In this document: one piece after another, positions 1 through 11,288 of the stretch
How positions within the stretch are numbered: the first letter of the stretch is position 1
How the letters are laid out: the number at the start of each line of letters is the position of its first letter
DNA from: Chaetomium olivaceum
Taxonomy: Eukaryota > Ascomycota > Sordariomycetes > Sordariales > Chaetomiaceae
DNA: 64,000 nt
Assembly: GCA_039881045.1 (NCBI GenBank)
Contig: JAYWVB010000061.1
Location: 1 to 64,000, forward strand
Reading direction: 5' to 3'
Notes under the pieces: generated by a model
Seen by the model: the letters and a program-made list of their open reading frames with translations, nothing else
What the model was told of the DNA's origin: nothing
The model's database searches: none
Translations under genes and position numbers: made by a program

Positions 1-1489
1 ACTGATAACGCTCCGTGGATCAACACCGGCTTCGTCTCCCGTGACACCAAGCGCCTAGGATGGATGATTGAGGCCCTCGAGATCAACCCGCAGGACAGCG
101 ACCACTGGCTGTACGGAACCGGTCTGACCCTGTATGGTGGCCACGACCTGACTAAGTGGGACACCGCCACTCGCAATGTCACTATCTCCTCGCTGGCTGT
201 TGGTATTGAGGAGATGGCCGTGCTGGGTCTTGCCTCCCCGGTTGGTGGATCCGAGCTCCTGGCTGCCGTTGGTGACGACTGTGGTTTCACCTTCAAGACT
301 AGCGAAGACCTCGGCACCTCGCCCCAGACGCCGTGGATGGACCCCATCTGGACTAGCGCGACTGATGTTGGTAAGTATTGACAACCCGTCAAAGCCGTGC
401 ACACGCTAACAGAGCCCAGACTATGCCGGCAACAAGCCCGAGAACATTGTCCGCGTTGGCAACTCCAACGGCGCCCCCCAGATCGCCGTCTCCACCGACG
501 GTGGCGCCACCTGGGGCCCCCACCCCGGAACCGATGACACCAAGAACAGCGGAACCCTCGCCTACTCGGCCGACGCCGACACCATCGTCTGGTCGTCGGG
601 AACCTCGGGCGTACTCCGGTCGCAGGAGCAGGGCCCCTTCACCGCTGTCGTATCCGTTCCCTCTGGTGCCGCCATCGCCGCTGACAAGCGCAACAACACC
701 ATCTTCTACGCTGGCTCCGGCGCCACCTTCTACCGCAGCACCGACACCGGCGCCACTTTCACCAAGGTTGCCTCGGCCCTCGGCAAGGCCACCGCCGTCA
801 AAGACATCGCGGCGCACCCGGACGTGGCCGGCGAGGTCTGGGTCAGCACTGACGTCGGCCTGTTCCGCAGCACCGACTTCGGCGTGACCTTCACCGCAGC
901 CGGCGCCGGCAGCTTCAGCAAGACGGAGCAAATCTCCATCGGCAAGGGCGAGGGCACCGCGTGGAACGTCTACGCCTTCGGCGTCGGCGCCGCCGGCGCC
1001 AAGCTGTACGCCACCGCGGACAACGGCGCCACCTTCGTCGACGTCCAGGGCGACCAGGGCTTCGGCTCCATGGGCGCCAACCGCGTCGTCGGCAGCGGCA
1101 ACGTCGCGGGCCAAGTCTACGTCGGCACCAACGGCCGCGGCGTCTTCTACGCCCAGGTTTCTGTGCCCAGCGGCGGCGGCGGCGCCAACCCCTCCGCCTC
1201 GAGCACCTCGGCCGTGCCATCGGCGACCTCCTCCACCGTCGAGTCCGCCTGCCCCACCACCATGTCCACCTCCACCGTCAAGCCCCCCGCGTCCTCCTCG
1301 TCGTCGTCGTCGTCGCCGGTGGTGACCCCGACCAGCACTACCACGACGGCCAAGCCGCCGGCGACATCGGCGCCCGCGCTCGCGCAGAAGTGGCAGCAGT
1401 GCGGTGGGAACGGGTGGCAGGGCCCGACGGTGTGTGTCGCGGGGTCGACGTGCAAGAAGCAGAATGACTGGTACTACCAGTGTCTGTAA
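1..1489 (+). CDS. GH74 xyloglucanase with C-terminal CBM1 (5' truncated by window edge)
   Basis: The gene is open from base 1. An exon runs 1-370, a 49-nt GT-AG intron spans 371-419 and the last exon is 420-1489, giving 479 residues. Asp-box (BNR-like) motifs typical of GH74 seven-bladed propellers are visible, such as STDGGATW, STDTGATF and TADNGATF. A Ser/Thr/Pro-rich linker (about residues 385-440) follows. The end is a fungal CBM1 with conserved Cys and aromatic residues (QKWQQCGGNGW to NDWYYQCL). Family knowledge: GH74 enzymes are secreted and cleave xyloglucan, either endo or from the reducing end. Full-length enzymes of this type have about 800 residues, so roughly 300-350 residues including the signal peptide lie outside the window. 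Endo versus reducing-end specificity cannot be decided here. Confidence 0.95.
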
Positions 1490-2288
1490 GTACCAGTGTG
1501 TGTGAGGGAGTGGTAAAAACGTAAAACAGAGCGAAGGCTGGAAGAGGTGATTTGAATGGTTACCTTGGCAAAGCGTTCAGATGCATGTAATATAGATATA
1601 TATATATATATAACTATATATATATATTTGTTTGACTATATGTGCGGCTTACTACGTCGCTTAAACGTATCCTATTGATTTGGTCTCAAACCCTTACTAA
1701 ATAAATGAACTCGTGCGCAATCGAAGATGCATCTCGCATGCACCGAGCTCGTTCTGCGGAAGAGCGGGTTCGACTAGCTCTTCATCCCACTCACAACTAC
1801 GGCCAGCACGTTCCAGGGACTCTCTTACACGCCTACAAGACCTGATGTCAATGATGGCCGCCCTGTCACAGTCCAACATCCTACTGAGTGGTCGAGGTCG
1901 TTGCACGTCAAGTCGTCGGTGGGAGTCTATAGATGGCACTGGCGAGGCAGCGGAGACTACTTGACGTCCGGCGGGAGCGGCACGCCAACGCTCGCGTCCG
2001 GGTAGGGACCTAGCCCGGGTTGTGAGCGTTACAGGGATGATATCCAAAAAAGAGAAAGAAAAGAGAAACCAACGACGACGGTGAGACAGACGCCCATCCC
2101 CAAATCTACAGGTATGTACCACCGATACCGATCATCGTAGATGCAACTACCGTCCGCGCTCAAACAGTTACCACCCCGGCTCCGGCGTTTGTGGCACCAC
2201 GGGGTCTAGTATTCTCCAGCCAACGGCGGTCGCGCCACGGCAGAGTTCAAAGCTGCCGGGCCCTACACAGAGAAAACCCGTCACTTGG
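1490..2288. other. intergenic, 3' flank of the xyloglucanase gene, with AT dinucleotide tract
   Basis: No convincing gene is seen. An imperfect (TA)n microsatellite lies at about 1589-1629, just downstream of the xyloglucanase stop. The longer open frames here have no ATG start, domain or splice support. Confidence 0.5.
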
Positions 2289-3921
2289 TCAAGATATATG
2301 GCGTGTTCGCGTCTTGGCCGAGTTCTGCGTCTGTGCCCGAGGATCCGATGGAGGGCTCTGTGGTGGCCTGGGACGCTTTGAGGCACCGCGGCCAGGTGTG
2401 CTGAAACTCGAAGTGATACCCGGAGTCAAGCTCAGGGCTGGCTCGACACGAAGGGATGTAGACCCTTGGCTGAACACAGCTTCTTCATCTTCGTGCGGGT
2501 GCTGGGAATCAACCCGCCCCTCGAGACGCGTGGCTGCTACGGCCAGGGTTCCGCCGCCGGCAGCTTGTGGTCCGGCATCGTCCGGACAATCGGCAGATCC
2601 ATTGGAAGCCTCGTCTTCCTCTGCCGCGGCGACGGCGGTTTCTGGTTTAGGCGGCGCTTCCGCATCGGACCGGCGTGCTCGTGCATTCGCCTCGAGGATG
2701 AGCTGGTCGCGGTCGCGTTTCGCCAAGTCCCGTGCATTTCTGAACGCCGTTGCTCCGCGTCGAAAGGTGTCAATGTTGCCGGTCATCTGCCAGCCATCAA
2801 CCTGAGTCATGTGGTACTCGGGCTGCCTCCCTGGTGTGGTCGGCGCGGTGATGTGATGCGAATCCAGCTGGAGCGTGCCTGTGCCGGCGTGGTAGGTGGA
2901 AGTCATGCTGTAAGTGTTGCCGTCAAAGCCGGGCTCCCCCTCGCCGTAGTTCCGTAGGGCGTTCATGGCGCGGGAGCCGATTGCGCCGTCGAGGCCCGCT
3001 TGTCGTTTCGCTGTTCCTGCCCCTCCTTCGGGATCTTTAGCCTCTAAAAAAAAGTTTGGCGCCGCTGGACCCCGTGTGCTTTTGGTAGGGATGATCAAGT
3101 GTTCCAGTTCATCTCTGACTTTCTTGTCGATATCACCAAAACGAGCTCCGTCGTAAAAGTCGGGTTTGGCATCGTCGGTGTCCCCGTTAGTGATCGATTG
3201 CAGATTGTTGAAGAGCGCGTCCCCGCTGTTTGGGATGTGGGCGTTGCCGCATATGACAGGAATTATTTTTCGCATGACATCCGCCTTAGATCCCAAATAA
3301 TCGTGTTCGCCTTGAAAGCGTACAAATGCATCGTCGGGCAACTTTGACGGCGAGAGCGACGACGGCCTTGGTTGGGACAGATCCACCTTGTTCTTCGGCT
3401 TCGATTTCTGGCTGTGCAGGTAGATGTTGTTTTCGTGGAGATGCTGTTCGAAGGCTTCGTCGTACGCCGATGACTTCTTACTCGTACTCGTAGTGGTATT
3501 CGCCTTCGAATTGGTGGGTTGGCTCGAAGAGGCGGGGAGGGTAGGGGCCATGACCTGATCGGCTCCATTCGGCCCGGGATGCTAGGGGAGGTCAATGGTC
3601 GGTTCAAAATGAAGAGACTTGATATAATCATACCGCTCGAAGACAGCGGAGATCCGGACCGCCGTGTCTTGCAAGATGGGCGAGATCCGCGGTATATACC
3701 GTAGGCGCTGAAGGTTTCGGGGGAGGCTGGGCGCTGTTCCGCCGGTCGAGTTCTCGAAGTGCGCGGCGCGTCAACGGAACTTTGGATAGGTTGTCCCAGA
3801 ATTCCGGTGGGGAGTTGGACGGCCCACGAAGTCTGCCTCTCAGCTTGGCCCTTTTGTTAGGGCGGTGCTCTTGGGAGAGATCGTCTTCGTCGGCTCGCTT
3901 TCGGTGTTGCGGGCTTGCCAT
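2289..3921 (-). CDS. fungal DUF7924-type protein with PD-(D/E)xK-like motif
   Basis: I propose two exons, 3921-3634 and 3554-2289, with a 79-nt intron (donor GTATGA, acceptor CAG), giving 517 residues. The first exon carries the family's N-terminal motif (PPEFWDNLSKVPLTRRALRE). The second carries its core, including QPRPSSLSPS, APNFFLEAKDPEG, RPEYHMTQVDGW and GATAFRNARD. I recognise this as a fungal family that I believe is catalogued as DUF7924; its function is unknown. Within the core, KPDFYDGAR (about residues 226-234) followed 40 residues later by FFLEAK resembles the PD...(D/E)xK signature of restriction-like nucleases. That link is inference. The last 130 residues are disordered. The start is chosen at the ATG giving MASPQHRKR; an upstream start is possible. 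Confidence 0.75.
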
Positions 3922-5711
3922 GGACACCCATTTCGCAAGGTTAGGTTTCAATCCAGAGAACCACTGTGCGACGTTCAGGCTGCCCTTGGGTGCCTGAATC
4001 AAGTTGGCGGGAGAGAGTGGTTGGGCTCGAACGCGTCGTTTCGAGCGCGTCCTCGAGAAGTCTGCCAACTGGTTTGCCGCGTCGCAGCAGGGTTGGGTGT
4101 CCGTGCATAAACTACCGAACGGAGGGATGCCAACAACCCCACCAAGGCCGTTCTGTGACCGGGGCCCCCGAGCGCCATGTGGCATTTCCGGATTACCAAA
4201 CCCCGCATCGCCGGAGCCCCGGAGCCGCATGTGTCAGACCCCACATTCCGCAACCTCGGAGGCAAGCCGGAGCCATCCATGTATGCCCAAGAACAATGCT
4301 TTCCCCAATGTGCGCTACACAGTTCTGGGGTTCCCTCATCGGATAAGCTCACTACAAGATATTAGGCTTTGAACAAGAAAGTACGTAGGTATCTATATAG
4401 CGTGTCTATTGCTTATTTGCCGCAAACACATACCAACCAAGAGGCAATATAACTCAGAAATGTCCATCTCAGTACCCCCCCGGTACTTACGGAGCAGTTC
4501 ATTTCCCGCTGTCGTCGAGATCAATATGTTTCCCTCAACAACGACATGGATGTCCCCACCCATCACTATAAACCTTCGCCCAAAACTCTGGCTCGGCCCT
4601 TCTCCTGTGATCTGAACCTCTTCACCTGTTTCTTTGCAGCGTTTTGATATTTCATCCATACTCAAAGCCTTGATTGTCCCATTTTAAAATAAATTAAAAA
4701 AAGGTTAGCAAATAATAGATAGCTCATAGAACGTGAGACAAACCTGTCTCATGCTGGCCGTTGGAGTATAGCCCGTAGTCAAGACTTCGGGGGTATCCAT
4801 ACAATCGGGAGTTGGGGATCTCAAAGTGTTGGTTGGGCAGCGAGCTATCCTGGATTGTCAGCGTCCTGAACAATCACAGTCTATGGTAAACTAGTACCGG
4901 AAGCCAGCCTAGGCGCGCGGGCAGTTCGGCGTGTGAATGGCAAGGTTGTGCCACAGATCGTGAACTTGTTCAAACACCTTATAGTGGTCCGATCTGCTTG
5001 GGTGCCCTGAAAACTTATAAGAAACACGGGGCGTGGCGGACGGGCCATATCAGATACAGCGGTCACCGTGCATTTCTGCTCGCAGCCAACCATAGTGTTT
5101 TAGTCTACCTAGCTTTTGGGAATAGGTCAAGTCAGGATACCCGATATCGTGGATCTGGACCGGAGTCACAGGAGGATCTTATGAAATACGCTTAAGCATG
5201 CATGTGGGGGTCGGCAGCTCGGGCTGATGCCGCGGTGTGTCCTGCCGACTGTCCCGCCTCGGTATTTCTCGCGTTGGGCGACGATAACACAGACGCCGCA
5301 ATCAACAGCCCCCTTAAGTTCGAACCCTCACGGGCACACGCTCGCGGCACGAGATGCAATTTGCCAATTAGAACTTGGCTGAGAAACAGATCGGGGAAGT
5401 GGGGTTAGTGGAGAGCAGAGTTCCGACGCCGCCAAGCCTGACGAGTCACATTCCTTTCACCATCACTCTCCTAATCCAAATCACCATCACCATCCAAATC
5501 AGAGGCAGCGGCAGAGACGACGGCGATGTATGGCATTCCATCGCGTCCTAACTTCAAGAAGGCGTAGCAGGTGATACGAGGAGAGGGGATGCTTACTACC
5601 TCGTATGCATACGCGCTGAGATTCAACATTCCACCTTAAACAAACCACATCCGAGTCAAGCCTGCAGTGTCTGTTCAATCGTCTCTTAATATTAAAGGTT
5701 GCGCTCATCTT
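3922..5711. other. intergenic; only a weak small open frame at 4393-4659 (-)
   Basis: Most of this stretch has no supportable gene. On the minus strand 4659-4393 encodes 88 residues from an ATG (MDEISKRCKETGEE...), with a plausible beta-rich segment RRFIVMGGDIHVVVEG, but I recognise no family and see no splice support. It may be a gene remnant. A GTACGTAGGTA-type motif lies at 4381-4391. Confidence 0.3.
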
Positions 5712-6749
5712 TCAAACCTCTTCAACCACCGGCGTCCACGTCTTTCTTAACGGCGAACCCCCCAACAACAGCATACCACTCCCATACGCCTGCTGGTACC
5801 CTCCCGCCTCGGCCGCCATCTCGGCCGCCCTCCCAGCCTTCGCCTCCTCATCCTCTCCTAGCCCCAACGCCTCCGTCAACCGATACCTCGACAACTTATA
5901 AATCTGAAAAAGCTCCTGCACCGGCCACCCCCTTTCCCCTTCCCCCCCCCTCCCCCTTTTTTCCCGGGTTTTCCCTCCCCCCCCCTGCCCCATCCTCATC
6001 AACAACCCCTTCCTCAACCCCACCCCCCACCTCCACGCATCCACCTCCCACCCGTACCTCAACCCCACCCGCCACCCCTCATACGCCCGCACGCCCCTCC
6101 GGCCACCCGCCGCGCGCTGTACTTCTCCCCGCGCTCCTTCACCCACCACTTGGCGCGGCGCAGCGCCCGCTCCAGCAGCCACGGGCCGCGCTCCGCCAGC
6201 CAGCGCGCCTCCCGCGCCGCGTAGCGCTGCCGCTTGGCGCGCAGGCGCAGATAGCAGAGGTGCGTGCGTTGGTGCGGGGTGTGGTGGATTTGCCGGTCGC
6301 GCGCGCCGTGGCGTAGGAGGGGGGAGGGCCGCTGGCCAGGACGCGGGATAGCGCGTGCGCTTGCTGCGCGATGATGCTGTGCGTGCGCTTTTCGAGGAGC
6401 CATTGGTGGTGGAGGGGGGTTGTAGGAGGAGGGGGTGGGGGGTTGTTGGGGTTGGTGGTGGTGAGGTTGAGGGTGGGTTTGGTTCTGGGTCTGGTTCTGG
6501 TTCTCGGGGGGGGCTGGTTAGGTGTTCTATGGCTTGGGCGGTTTGGGTGCGGGCTTCGCGGAGGAGCTCCCTGCGGCGGACGAGGACGTGGCCGAGGTGG
6601 CGGAGCTGGGTTATGCGGAGCATGCGGTGCGGTGGGAGATCGGTGTTGGCGAGCCAGGTGGCGAGCTTGGACTCCCGCTTGCCATGCTTGTAGGGGATCT
6701 GTGGTGGTGCACGGTTAGGGTTGTGGGTCTCGAGATGGAGAAGGCTCAT
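5712..6749 (-). CDS. unrecognised protein, reading frame apparently disrupted by indels
   Basis: A frame of 345 codons is open from the ATG at 6749 to 5712. Only its start (LATWLANTDLPPHRMLRITQ and on) and its end (ELFQIYKLSRYRLTEAL to KTWTPVVEEV) look like normal protein. Between them the protein-like signal moves to other frames: HQWLLEKRTHSIIAQQAHAL in one (about 6410-6300) and RYAAREARWLAERGPWLLER in another (about 6230-6110). It then returns to the first frame at YEGWRVGLRYGWEVDAWRW (about 6080-6020). The switches lie in G/C-rich sequence with long homopolymers, such as 5939-5990. The gene is probably real but broken by sequencing indels or natural decay. The basic, Trp-rich helices match no family I know. 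Confidence 0.5.
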   Translation of the reverse strand: MSLLHLETHNPNRAPPQIPYKHGKRESKLATWLANTDLPPHRMLRITQLRHLGHVLVRRRELLREARTQTAQAIEHLTSPPREPEPDPEPNPPSTSPPPTPTTPHPLLLQPPSTTNGSSKSARTASSRSKRTRYPASWPAALPPPTPRRARPANPPHPAPTHAPLLSAPARQAAALRGAGGALAGGARPVAAGAGAAPRQVVGEGARGEVQRAAGGRRGVRAYEGWRVGLRYGWEVDAWRWGVGLRKGLLMRMGQGGGGKTREKRGRGGEGERGWPVQELFQIYKLSRYRLTEALGLGEDEEAKAGRAAEMAAEAGGYQQAYGSGMLLLGGSPLRKTWTPVVEEV

Positions 6750-7443
6750 CTTGCTCGTGTTCCTTCTCTGGCTTAGTCTGTTGCTTTGCTACGTTACTGG
6801 GATGGCTTCGTCTTGTTGGTGTTTTAGATACAACAAGCTCGAAGTTGTGGGTTTTAATGCTTTGTTAAGTGGCCAGTGTGCCCAAGTCATACTCACTCTG
6901 GTCTGTAGTATATCATGGCTGCTAGGGCGCGGTTTGAAGACGACCAAGCGCCGGGCTGGCGGTGGGCTTTTTGATATGACCTGGAAAAGCCACGAACTCT
7001 TTGTTAGATTTCAGACAAACGCATTATCGCGCTCCCATTAGCACCGTTGTCTCTATCATTGGACCTGTTCCTCTTTGTTGCTTTGTGAGCAGCCACCCTT
7101 TGCTTTGTTGCCATGTGCTATGTCAGGAACAATGGGTTGTGTTTAGGGTTTCTGATCATCCCCTCTTTGCCATAGCTCGCTCTCTAGTCTTTCCCCATAC
7201 TATTTAATGGCTTAGAGAAACTCCTTTGGTGACGAAGTTCATCCCGGGGTGGTTGGGCTCGTAATTATCGCCAAAAGTCAGCGCTACCACGCATAAAGCT
7301 CTGTGTATGACAAGCAAAGGAAGGATATCTATCTGTCTCCCTACCTGAAGCACTGCATTCAATTGCTTAGAGTTTGTCAAACTCAACACATTGTTTTCCC
7401 GATATGATATCAATCGCACTCAAACCACACAGTTTGCCTCATC
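6750..7443. other. intergenic between divergent genes
   Basis: No gene is seen. The stretch separates the minus-strand gene ending at 5712 from the plus-strand gene starting at 7444 and should hold both promoters. I see no clear regulatory motif. Confidence 0.4.
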
Positions 7444-8811
7444 ATGATAGGCAATCCTCAGGAGGATGCGGACGCCAACATGATAAGCAGTAGTGGGGAA
7501 AACAACAGGAGTGACAGTGCCCTCGCCCTCTTACTTCGAAACTACCGTCTACCCTCGGCACCAGAGTCCATTTCCAGTCTCAGACGGTCTTCACATCCCC
7601 GGTCTTCCAGCTTGGCGTCACAGGCCTCACATGCCTCATCTGCCACCACCGCAACCGCCAAGTCATCCTCAAGCAACACGTCAGCCTCAAGCAACAAGCC
7701 ATCATCAAGCAAAACAAAGTCGGATGTTATACCTGCAGAGCTGGCCTCTATTTGGGAAGCCAACGAGAACACCCGGGCTTCCATCTGGGAAGCCGGCGAA
7801 GTCATCCGGGCCTTCATCAACGAACACTGGCCTCACCACGCCAACTACATAAAGATCGACTGCCAGCTGACGCTTCCATCTCTGCGTGCCATCGGCCAGC
7901 TGCCTCGTTCCGAGGGCTCGCTCGCCTGTCAGCGCCTCATCCGAGTTCCGGCCATCCACGAGGAGGTGGCCCTCTCACTGTGGGAGCACCTCGCTGAGGA
8001 GGCGCGCGGGGACGGAGCCACAGGTGACGCACCACCAACATCACCATCATCACTAGATCCCGAGACCACCCATCCCATCGCCAGCCCTGCTTCAGTCACG
8101 CCCCCCAGCTATGAGTGGAGAAGACCAGGCCGACGAAGCCTCACAACCGCCACCAAATGGCTCCGCTCCCACAAACACACCACCATAGACCAACCTCCAC
8201 CACCACTACTACCACCCTGCTGCCCCTTCTGCCCGGGCAACTGCATCCCCCCCAGCCCCAGCCCCAGCCCCAGCCTCAGCCCTACCACACCTCAATCCCC
8301 TCAGCACACAGAAGACACCCCGACCAGCGCCACCTTCTGGCACCCCCCCGAGCCCACGCCGCCCCCATCACAGTTGCGCCAGCTTTCGGGCGACACCCTT
8401 TTCGTGTGCATGGACATGGACATGGACACCGGCGCCCACACCGGCACCGGTAGGGGTAAGGGTAGGGGTACGGGCGCAAGCACAAGCACAAGCACAGACA
8501 CAGACAAGGCGGAGGGCGACGGCACAGGGGCCGATGGCGGAGCAGGGAAAGGTGCACGCCGGAACCGCGGCTGCCGCGCATGGCTGTCGTCGGCGGCGGC
8601 GGCAGCGGCAGTTTGTTTTGGTCTGCGAGAGACGGTGGGTGGTGGGAGGGGGTGTAGTGGAGGAGGGTTTGCAATGTTTTGGGGGGCGCTGTGGGGTGGT
8701 GATGATGATGGGGAGATGGTACCTGTACCTGTACCTGTACCTGTCTGGGAGGCCCAGGGAGGCCACAGGGATGAGGAGGTGGATAACCATAACCAAATAA
8801 ATGCGTGTTGA
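7444..8811 (+). CDS. hypothetical low-complexity protein
   Basis: One uninterrupted frame of 455 codons starts with an ATG. The N-terminal 210 residues contain a Ser-rich stretch and then an ordinary segment, IPAELASIWEANENTRASIW to AIHEEVALSLWEHLAEEARG, with a duplicated A-SIWEA-E unit that could be an amphipathic helix. The C-terminal half is low complexity: Pro-rich, DMDMDTG, TSTSTDTD, poly-Ala and (PV)n. The DNA there holds a G-rich stretch (8451-8471) and a TGTACC hexamer repeat (8719-8744). I recognise no family. An intron or frame error near the simple repeats could change the C terminus. Confidence 0.5.
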   Translation: MIGNPQEDADANMISSSGENNRSDSALALLLRNYRLPSAPESISSLRRSSHPRSSSLASQASHASSATTATAKSSSSNTSASSNKPSSSKTKSDVIPAELASIWEANENTRASIWEAGEVIRAFINEHWPHHANYIKIDCQLTLPSLRAIGQLPRSEGSLACQRLIRVPAIHEEVALSLWEHLAEEARGDGATGDAPPTSPSSLDPETTHPIASPASVTPPSYEWRRPGRRSLTTATKWLRSHKHTTIDQPPPPLLPPCCPFCPGNCIPPSPSPSPSLSPTTPQSPQHTEDTPTSATFWHPPEPTPPPSQLRQLSGDTLFVCMDMDMDTGAHTGTGRGKGRGTGASTSTSTDTDKAEGDGTGADGGAGKGARRNRGCRAWLSSAAAAAAVCFGLRETVGGGRGCSGGGFAMFWGALWGGDDDGEMVPVPVPVPVWEAQGGHRDEEVDNHNQINAC

Positions 8812-8897
8812 TGATATTTTTGACAATGTCCTGCCCTGCCATGTCGCCTGCGTATATGCTGCTGGCTTGCTCGCTTGCTTGGAGGCCACATACATGT

Positions 8898-11288
8898 TTA
8901 CAACCCCAGCCCCTCGACCTGCCCCAGGAACTCGCCCCTCGCGCCCCTCAACAGCCCATCCACATCCACACCGCCCAGATACTTCTCACTCACGCCCGTA
9001 TTGACCCTCTTCGCGAGCAGCTCCTTCAGCTCCCAGCGCCACTGCTTGACCTCGGCCTTAGTCACAGCGCGCGCCTCCTTCTCCCTCAGCTTCTTCCCGC
9101 TCCCCTTCCCCTTCCACAGCCCCGCCGCCTCCAGCTCCTCGGCATTGAACTCCACCCCCAACTCCTCCGCCGCATTCTTCATCCAATCGTCCTCCTTCGC
9201 CCCCTTCTCCTTCGCAATACTCGTATCCGTAATCTTCTTCGCCAGCGTCACGCGCGGCCGCAGATGCGACACCAACCGCCGATCGATATCAATCGTATGC
9301 ACACCCACCCCCGCACTCGCGAGCTGCGAGCGCGAGGTATTCACGGCCGCCGCCGCGTGCACTTTGGCGATCAGGCGCTGGGTCGGCACGGCCTCCTTGG
9401 GCCCGCACAGCAAGATGGAGATGCCGGAGGTGTTGGCGCGCGCCGTGCGGCCGGACCGGTGCACGTAGTCGTCGGCGGAGCGCGGCACGTGGTAGTGGAT
9501 TACCAGGTCGATGTTGGGGATGTCGAGCCCGCGCGCGGCGACGTCGGTCGCGATGAGGATGGAGGAGGAGGTGAGGGCGCCGGCGGAGGCGGCGGGTGTT
9601 GATGATGGTTGGGTTGGGGTGGTGGTGGCTGCCTTGAAGCGCTCGATGGAGCGGAGACGGGCTTTTTGTTCCATGTCTGAGTGGAGGGCAAAGGCGGGAA
9701 GATTGAGGGCTTGGAGGAAGGGGGTTAGGCGGCGGACGGTGTTGATCGAGTTGGTGAAAACTAGCGCGCGGCGGGTGGGCTGCAGGAGGAGAACTGAGTA
9801 GAGATAGAGGTCCTTTTCTAGATCACCGCATTGGATCAGGCCTTCTTTGAGGTTCTCGGCCATTTGAGAAATGGGGTTAGTGTCCACGAATTTGGGACGT
9901 TCTTCGCGGAAGTTGAGCTTCTTGAGGAGGTACTCTAGGGATTCGGTGTCGCTCGTAAGGTTGAACCGAGCCTTTCCGGCGAGCTTTTGCTGTAGGTTTT
10001 TATTGAAGGTGGCCGAGAAAACGAGTGTCTGGCGGTGGTGCCGCGGCGTCTCATCGTCGGAATCGTCGTCGTTCTCCTCCCCTGGCGCGGTCCGGTCTAT
10101 CGCCTTCAGGATCTCTTCGGCGTCCTTGAAGTGGCCGTCCTTGAGAAGTCGGTCTGCCTCGTCAACAACCAGAAAATCGATACCCCTGAGCGACCCTAGC
10201 ACAGAGTTGCTCGAACTCATCAGCTCCCACATTCTGCCTGGTGTCCCGACCACAATATCGGCTTTCTCCAACTGACGCTGCTGCTTCTGCACCGCTAGGC
10301 CACCGGTTACTGAGCAAATGTAGGGGCCGGTAGGGAGCCCAGCACAGAGTAGCTTGAGATGGTCGCAAATCTGGTGAGCAAGTTCTCGAGTCGGTGAAAG
10401 AATCATGGCGATCGGCCCCTGCTTCTCGGCGTCCGGTTTGTCGGCTCTCTTGGCCAACCAGCTCTCCACAATAGGGATCCCAAACGCTAGCGTTTTTCCG
10501 GAGCCGGTTGCTGCTTTCCCAACGACGTCATGGCCGTTCATGATCTGGGGAATAGCTCTGATTTGAATTGCGGTCGGTTTGACGAACTTGAGGCGGGCGA
10601 TAGACGACAGAATCTGGGGGGAGAGATCAAGCGGTACCCACTGGGACATGTCGATGTCGTTGTCCTCAGCATCGGCTTCGGCGAGGTCGGCGGCTTGGGC
10701 AAAGACATTGGCTTCGAGTTCGGTGTCCTCTTTGGCCTGATCGACCTTGGCGCCCTTCTTTTCTTTCTTTTCCTTCTTCTCCTTCTTCTGCGTCTTGGCA
10801 TCGGGCTTTGGAGCAGCCTTCTCCTCACCCTTGGAACCCTTTTTCTTATCCTTTGGCTCCTTTATTAAGATCACTGGTGCCGCCGGTTCGGTGGATGTTG
10901 TAGCGCTATCCTCTGTAACACCACCGGCTTCTTCTGGCGCATCATCAAACCCCCCAAACTCTTCACTGGCATCGGACTCGGCAGTAGCAGCAGCCATCTG
11001 GAGTGAGTGAGTAACTGGGAAACATTAAAGGCACGTAAAACACATAACACTTACAAACTTTACGGTGTCGCCGTCCCGCACAATCTCAACGCCCTCCACC
11101 TCTTCCAAGCCGTAGAAGCCCTCGGCATCATCAAACATTTCCGGCACCTCGACCGTTTTCCATGCCAGCGAATCAACGCTGGTCACGCGCTTTCCAGCAT
11201 TTGACTTTTGACGCTTCGAGTTGGCATTTGGTGCTTTGGGGCGCTTCCCTTGCCCTTCGGAACGTTTTCTCTTCTTGTCGATGGCCAT
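8898..11288 (-). CDS. mak5: ATP-dependent RNA helicase MAK5 (60S ribosome biogenesis)
   Basis: Two exons, 11288-11055 and 10997-8898, are separated by a 57-nt intron (GTAAGT...CAG, phase 0) and encode 777 residues, normal for MAK5. Exon 1 gives the MAK5 N-terminal signature WKTVEVPEMFDDAEGFYGLE. The helicase core shows a Q motif (FVKPTAIQIRAIP), motif I (ATGSGKT), Ia (PTRELAHQ), Ib (TPGRMWE), II (VDEADRLL), III (SAT), V (ATDVAARGLDIPN) and VI (HRSGRTARA). Acidic and Lys-rich stretches precede the core. In yeast, Mak5 is a nucleolar DEAD-box protein needed for 60S subunit maturation. The gene is divergent from TRM7, with 506 bp between the two start codons. Confidence 0.95.

Noticed and set aside
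1697..2122. Minus-strand open frame of 141 codons downstream of the xyloglucanase gene
   Set aside because: No recognisable motif, no real ATG start and composition like a shadow frame.
5310..5340. TTCGAAC word resembling a tRNA T loop
   Set aside because: The flanks do not pair and no A box or acceptor stem fits. I found no tRNA or rRNA gene in the window.
8451..8475. G-rich repeat resembling telomeric TTAGGG
   Set aside because: Too short and irregular, and it sits inside a coding frame.
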